Of a stretch of 64,000 nt of DNA, positions 58,765-64,000 are shown in pieces (positions within the stretch are counted from its first letter, which is position 1; every line of letters starts with the position of its first letter). Made by a program: the position numbers and the translations under genes. Under the pieces are notes generated by a model, which was not told the origin of the DNA, did not search any database, and was given only the letters and a program-made list of their open reading frames with translations. Origin of the DNA: Martelella sp. NC20 (GTDB lineage: Bacteria > Pseudomonadota > Alphaproteobacteria > Rhizobiales > Rhizobiaceae); NCBI RefSeq assembly GCF_013459645.1, contig NZ_CP054861.1, positions 4,700,001-4,764,000 of the forward strand, written 5' to 3'.

Positions 58765-60105
58765 TCACAACAGGGTGCCGATGGCAAGCCCCGCGATCGC
58801 GGCGGCAGCAAGAAGCGGCAGAATGCCGATCCTGAATTTCAGGAGCGCGACCATGCCCGCCGCGCTGATGGCGAGCGAGGCCAAATCAAGGCTCGCCCAA
58901 TGCGGCCATATCAGGCTCGCATTCATCACCGGCGGCAGCGAAAACAACGCGATCCGGTCAACCGTGCCGAACATGACATTGATGGCGAACCAGAGGGAAA
59001 GATTGGCGATCACGCCGACAATCGCCGCGCCGATGCCGGAAAGCGCGCCGGAAAGCGCCGGGTTGCGGCGCAGATCCTCGACATAAGGTGCGCCGGCGAA
59101 AATGAACAGGAAACTCGGCACGAAAATCGCCCAAGCGGTCAGCGCCGCGCCGAGAATGCCGGAGGCGAGCGGCGCGGAAAACACCGGCGCGGCGTGGGCG
59201 GCCAGGAAGCCGACGAAGCACAGCACCAGCACCAGCGGTCCCGGCGTGGTTTCGGCAAGCGCCAGCCCGTCCAGCATTTCAGCGGGTGTCAGCCAGTGAT
59301 AGGTCGCCACCGCCTCCTGCGCCACATAGGTCAGCACCGCATAGGCCCCGCCGAAGGAAAACAGCGCGATCTTGACGAAGAAACCGAAGATTTCGACCAG
59401 CGTGTGGAAATCGCCGAGCGGCGCCAGCACAATGAGCGGCAGCAGCCAGATCGCCGTCCAGACCAGCAGCGTCGCCGCCGTGGCCAGCCCCCTCCTGCGC
59501 CAGCCCTGCCGTACAACGGTATCGGGCTCGATATCAGGCTCGGGGGAAACCGGCCGCCGCATGAACACATAGCCGAAAAGACCGGCGGCCAGCACCACGA
59601 CCGGAAATGCCACTCCGAAGACGAAAAGAGCGACAAACGCGGCGATCGCCAGGCCGACCGACACCGGCCCCTTCAGCGAACGCCCCGCCATGCGCCAGAG
59701 CGCCTGCACCACGATGGCAAGCACCGCCGCCTTCAGCCCCATGAAGATCGCCTCCAGCCAGGCGGCATCGCCGAGCGTGGCATAAAGGGCGGCGAGCGCG
59801 ACGATCAGGATGAAGCCCGGCAGCACGAACAATATCCCCGCCGCGAGCCCGCCCTTCACGCCGTGGAGCATCCAGCCGACATAGGTCGCCAGTTGCTGGG
59901 CCTCGGGACCGGGAAGCAGCATGCAATAATTGAGCGCATGGAGATAGCGCTCGGGAGGAAGCCAGCGCTTTTCGTCGACGATGATCCGGTGCATCAGCGC
60001 GATCTGGCCGGCCGGCCCGCCGAAGGACAGCAGGCCGATCCGGGCGAACACGGCTGTCAGTTCGCCAAACCCCGGCTTTCCGCCATCTGATGCGCCAATT
60101 GTCAC
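58765..60105 (-). CDS. chrA: Chromate efflux transporter (CHR family, two-domain)
   Basis: A 446-residue membrane protein with two homologous CHR halves. The first half opens with FARIGLLSFGGPAGQIALMHRIIVDEKRWL and has LPGPEAQQLATYVGWMLHG; the second repeats it with FVKIALFSFGGAYAVLTYVAQEAV and LAETTPGPLVLVLCFVGFLAA. GGP/PGP pairs are diagnostic. It would expel chromate using proton motive force. It precedes the HAD-ribF pair on the same strand with a 44-base gap, an insertion relative to the usual HAD-ribF-ileS order. No chrB regulator is beside it. Confidence 0.92.
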   Translation of the reverse strand: MTIGASDGGKPGFGELTAVFARIGLLSFGGPAGQIALMHRIIVDEKRWLPPERYLHALNYCMLLPGPEAQQLATYVGWMLHGVKGGLAAGILFVLPGFILIVALAALYATLGDAAWLEAIFMGLKAAVLAIVVQALWRMAGRSLKGPVSVGLAIAAFVALFVFGVAFPVVVLAAGLFGYVFMRRPVSPEPDIEPDTVVRQGWRRRGLATAATLLVWTAIWLLPLIVLAPLGDFHTLVEIFGFFVKIALFSFGGAYAVLTYVAQEAVATYHWLTPAEMLDGLALAETTPGPLVLVLCFVGFLAAHAAPVFSAPLASGILGAALTAWAIFVPSFLFIFAGAPYVEDLRRNPALSGALSGIGAAIVGVIANLSLWFAINVMFGTVDRIALFSLPPVMNASLIWPHWASLDLASLAISAAGMVALLKFRIGILPLLAAAAIAGLAIGTLL

Positions 60106-60248
60106 AATGTCCTCGCAATCCGGGTAGAGATCAAACCGGGTAAAGATCCGGGCCGGGGTTACGATGACGGTATAAAACCTGTATGAAGCCCGGCAATACG
60201 CGGTGTGGAAAAGTTCCGGCGGCGATCAAAAAAAACTTCATGCCGTTT

Positions 60249-60277
60249 CTTGACACCGCTTCTCCCCCTTCTTAAAT
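60249..60277 (+). promoter_or_regulatory. groESL promoter
   Basis: TTGACA at 60250-60255 is followed 16 bases later by TTAAAT at 60272-60277. This places transcription start right before the CIRCE element. A heat-shock sigma contribution (CTTGACA with CCCC-rich spacer) is possible. Confidence 0.6.
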
Positions 60278-60285
60278 CACCGTCA

Positions 60286-60312
60286 TTAGCACTCTCCGAA
60301 TGAGAGTGCTAA
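60286..60312. promoter_or_regulatory. CIRCE operator (HrcA binding site)
   Basis: TTAGCACTC and GAGTGCTAA separated by nine bases: an exact match to the CIRCE consensus. Located about 60 bases upstream of groES, so groESL should be repressed by HrcA and induced by heat. Confidence 0.97.
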
Positions 60313-60371
60313 CACTGATCCATGCGACCGCAAACACGGTCGCGAATGTCATTCGATCGAGGGTATAGACA

Positions 60372-60668
60372 ATGGCAAGCATTTCTTTCCGCCCCCTGCA
60401 CGACCGCGTCGTTGTACGCCGCGTGGAGTCTGAAGCAAAGACCAAGGGCGGCATCATCATCCCCGATACCGCCAAGGAAAAGCCGCAGGAAGGCGAAATC
60501 GTCGCCGTCGGCTCCGGCGCCCGTGACGACAGCGGCAAGGTTGTCGCGCTCGACGTCAAGGTCGGCGACCGCGTTCTGTTCGGCAAGTGGTCGGGCACCG
60601 AAGTCAAGCTCGACGGCGAAGACCTTCTGATCATGAAGGAAGCCGACATCATGGGCGTCGTCGCTTAA
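60372..60668 (+). CDS. groES: Co-chaperonin GroES
   Basis: A 98-residue lid for the GroEL folding chamber. [47 protein letters not shown] contains the mobile loop (TKGGIIIPD). Length is standard. It follows the CIRCE element and precedes groEL by 81 bases. Codon use is of the highly expressed type. Confidence 0.98.
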   Translation: MASISFRPLHDRVVVRRVESEAKTKGGIIIPDTAKEKPQEGEIVAVGSGARDDSGKVVALDVKVGDRVLFGKWSGTEVKLDGEDLLIMKEADIMGVVA

Positions 60669-60734
60669 GTAAAGCGCCTCTTCCAGGATTCACCATTCCA
60701 TCCAGCCGGGCAATCGCCCATAAGGTTTTGATAA

Positions 60735-62546
<1,812 letters not shown>

Positions 62547-62571
62547 GAAGTCCGGTCCCATCCGGAATACG

Positions 62572-62600
62572 AAAGGCGGTGCTTCGGCGCCGCCTTTTTT
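62572..62600 (+). terminator. Rho-independent terminator of groESL
   Basis: AAAGGCGGTGC pairs with GCGCCGCCTTT (one G-T wobble) around a TTCG tetraloop and runs into six T. The strongest terminator in this region. Confidence 0.9.
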
Positions 62601-62723
62601 GTGTGTTCCATCAGCAACACATCCGGCGCGTTCTGGCTTGTTGGCATGGGTAGAGCTTCATCCGCAGATCAAGGATGGTATTTGCTTTCCATCAACTTCG
62701 CTCGCGCACCCGAAAAGAAGCCC

Positions 62724-63416
62724 ATGAAACTTTTCCCTTCCGCCGCTCTTGCCGCTCTGCTCACCGCTCCCGCTGCCGGCGCAGCGGATATCACCGTGCC
62801 CGCCGCCCCGCAGCCGCAGCCGACAACCGGAATTTCCTGGTCGGGCTTTTATCTGGGAGCCGAAGGCGGCTACGGCTGGCTGGCGGGCAAGATACCCGAG
62901 ACGGTGTTCACCGCCGGCGCGACCGAGGCCGCATCCGGCGGCACGGCAGGGCTTTTCATCGGTTATGATCATCAGTTCGACAACCGTATGGTGATCGGCG
63001 TCGAGGGGTCCTACGGTTATAACTGGAACGATAACAGCTACACCGTATCCTCGCCCCTCCCGATCCTGAACGGCCAGAGCGTGACATTCGGAACCGAGTG
63101 GCGGGCAACCGTCGAGGGACGGCTCGGCTATGCCTGGGGCCCGGCCCTCGTCTATGCGACCGGCGGCTTTGCCTCGACCCGGCTCGAAGGGAGCTTTTCG
63201 CTGACGGGGCAGGACTATGATGACGTGCTGAACGGCTGGACCGCCGGCCTCGGGGTGGATTACGCCTTCAGCGAGCATGTCTTCGGACGGCTGAAGGCAA
63301 CCTACAGCGATTACGGCAACACCGATCTCGTTACCCGGGCGACCGGGCTTCCGGGCCTTGCCGAGACAAAGCTGACCCAGGCCAGCCTCACCGCCGGCAT
63401 CGGTTTCAGGTTTTGA
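62724..63416 (+). CDS. Outer-membrane beta-barrel protein, Omp25/Omp31-like
   Basis: A 230-residue protein with a signal peptide (MKLFPSAALAALLTAPAAGA, cleavage before ADITV). The mature part starts with a Pro-rich linker and WSGFYLGAEGGYGWLAG, the characteristic first strand of Omp25/31-type eight-stranded barrels, and ends with AGIGFRF, with terminal Phe. GYAWGPALVYATGGFASTRLEGSFSLTG and LGVDYAFSEHVFGRLKATYSDYG are typical later strands. The function in rhizobia and Brucella is structural and surface-interactive. ATG 62724 gives a clean signal peptide; AAGAAG lies just upstream. Confidence 0.9.
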   Translation: MKLFPSAALAALLTAPAAGAADITVPAAPQPQPTTGISWSGFYLGAEGGYGWLAGKIPETVFTAGATEAASGGTAGLFIGYDHQFDNRMVIGVEGSYGYNWNDNSYTVSSPLPILNGQSVTFGTEWRATVEGRLGYAWGPALVYATGGFASTRLEGSFSLTGQDYDDVLNGWTAGLGVDYAFSEHVFGRLKATYSDYGNTDLVTRATGLPGLAETKLTQASLTAGIGFRF

Positions 63417-63488
63417 ATGAGCAAACGCAAAAAGGGCGGCGGACCGCCCTCAGCTTGTTGATAAAGTCTCTTTTCCGGCTCTTCCGTC

Positions 63489-63509
63489 ATGCCGGCCTTG
63501 AGCCGGCAT
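63489..63509. repeat. REP-like hairpin, CTTGA loop (copy B1)
   Basis: ATGCCGGC/GCCGGCAT, perfect 8-bp stem around CTTGA. Compared with A1 the stem's innermost G-C pair is C-G here, a compensating change, while the loop is unchanged. Confidence 0.78.
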
Positions 63510-63572
63510 CCAGGGCCGCTTGCGGTGAATTTCAGAAAAGAGTCTTTGCGCGCAAGGACTTGCGCTTGCTGG

Positions 63573-63593
63573 ATCCCGGCTCAAGGCCGGGAT
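63573..63593. repeat. REP-like hairpin, TCAAG loop (copy B2)
   Basis: ATCCCGGC/GCCGGGAT, perfect 8-bp stem around TCAAG. It differs from A2 at three stem positions, each with its pairing partner changed to match. Confidence 0.78.
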
Positions 63594-63695
63594 GACGGCA
63601 GAGAGCGAGGCGACGTCGTGACGGCGCACGAGGTTTGTCAGCAGTCTGAGGGCGGCGGACCGCCCTTTCCGTATCTGACAACGTCCCAAACCGCT

Positions 63696-64000
63696 TTACG
63701 CGGCCTCGGCGCTGCGGTTGATCGATTTTTCCGCCAGTTTCGACAGTTCCAGATCAGCCTTGGATTCCTGCTCGAAGGTTTCCTCGAGAAGCTTGGCCAC
63801 ATCCTTCTTGCCGAGCTGGCGGGCCCAGGCGAGAAGCGTGCCGTAACGGGCCATCTCGTAGTGCTCGACTGCCTGGGCGGATGAAATCAGGCCGGCGTCG
63901 AGCGCGGGCGCGCCGTCGAATTCCTCGATGATCTCCTCGCCTTCGGCGATGATGCCCTGGATCGCTTCGCAGGTCTTGCCGCGGGCCGGCTTGCCCAGGA
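63696..64000 (-). CDS. DUF892 (YciF-like) ferritin-like protein, C-terminal part (runs off the window)
   Basis: The minus-strand frame is open from the window edge to TAA at 63698-63696, giving about 101 residues. The sequence KTCEAIQGIIAEGEEIIEEFDGAPALDAGLISSAQAVEHYEMARYGTLLAWARQLG contains the helix pattern of the DUF892 four-helix ferritin-like fold, with the metal-ligand Glu and His in EHYEMARYG. YciE/YciF proteins are stress-induced and bind a di-iron centre; function is unsettled. The start lies beyond base 64000. It converges on the omp gene across composite repeat B. Confidence 0.85.
   Translation of the reverse strand, partial: LGKPARGKTCEAIQGIIAEGEEIIEEFDGAPALDAGLISSAQAVEHYEMARYGTLLAWARQLGKKDVAKLLEETFEQESKADLELSKLAEKSINRSAEAA

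Larger units (their letters stand above)
63431..63668. repeat. Composite intergenic repeat B: terminators flanking two REP-like hairpins
   Basis: Arms at 63431-63465 and 63634-63668 are inverted copies (27 of 35 bases). Each has a GGGCGG/CCGCCC hairpin and a TTTGTCAGCAGTCTGAG-like tail; the right arm has the 17-base tail exactly as in the left arm of copy A. Between them are hairpins 63489-63509 (ATGCCGGC, loop CTTGA) and 63573-63593 (ATCCCGGC, loop TCAAG). It separates the convergent omp and DUF892 genes, and each arm could terminate the opposite gene (CCTTTCC on plus, CCCTTTTTGCG on minus). Confidence 0.8.

Overview
The window reads as chromosomal DNA of a GC-rich alphaproteobacterium of the order Hyphomicrobiales (Rhizobiales), probably Rhizobiaceae or a close relative; Martelella is a guess from gene content only. 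Pointers are the two TGA-N9-TCA iron operators (RirA-type) in front of a hemin-uptake operon, the four-subunit sarcosine oxidase, the glgPBCA-pgm-glgX order, the HAD-ribF-ileS block, a CIRCE-controlled groESL, an R. etli-type asparaginase and an Omp25/31-like barrel. Genes are densely packed with many ATGA start/stop overlaps. I see no tRNA, rRNA, CRISPR array, transposase or prophage gene.

Layout. 1-6.4 kb: end of a porin, a repeat-bearing gap, HAD dehalogenase and trans-aconitate methyltransferase, the divergent ohr/ohrR peroxide pair with a clear operator, then a minus-strand hdeD-like / quinone reductase / asparaginase run. 6.7-13 kb: CLC antiporter, APS reductase (cysH), a LacI regulator, a ferredoxin reductase-like flavoprotein and an orphan TRAP binding protein. 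13.1-16.8 kb: a TetR regulator, HlyD adaptor, ABC ATPase and ABC-2 permease in one overlapping operon behind a near-perfect 24-bp palindrome. 16.9-23.8 kb: a transglutaminase/DUF2126, ATP-grasp/alpha-E and transglutaminase set, a predicted peptide-ligation system with no settled function. 24-35.5 kb: the complete glycogen operon and a MaoC hydratase. 35.6-41.5 kb (minus): soxB, an alpha/beta hydrolase, soxD, soxA, soxG. 41.8-43.1 kb: rpsU and a TPR lipoprotein. 43.2-49.3 kb: tonB and an exported protein diverging from hemP-hmuSTUV. 49.3-53.2 kb: rsmD, an rluB-type synthase, tadA, a GNAT enzyme and a lipoprotein. 53.3-60.1 kb (minus): ileS, ribF, a HAD phosphatase and chrA. 60.3-64 kb: groESL, an outer-membrane barrel and a truncated DUF892 ferritin-like gene.

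Functional links. The glg genes make, branch, degrade and debranch glycogen and connect it to glucose-6-phosphate. TonB powers the outer-membrane receptor (outside the window) that would feed heme to HmuTUV and HmuS. The sox genes demethylate sarcosine to glycine with one-carbon transfer to tetrahydrofolate.

Most interesting: (1) ileS carries an internal low-GC segment at about 54900-55840, pointing to replacement of its editing-domain region; (2) a composite repeat at 11.4 and 63.4 kb in which outward-facing terminators with a shared 17-nt tail flank a pair of REP-like hairpins, whose stems change by compensating substitutions while the CTTGA/TCAAG loops stay fixed; (3) the transglutaminase/amidoligase cluster; (4) an Asp-nucleophile hydrolase inside the sox operon; (5) a duplicated groEL 3' end with its hairpin.
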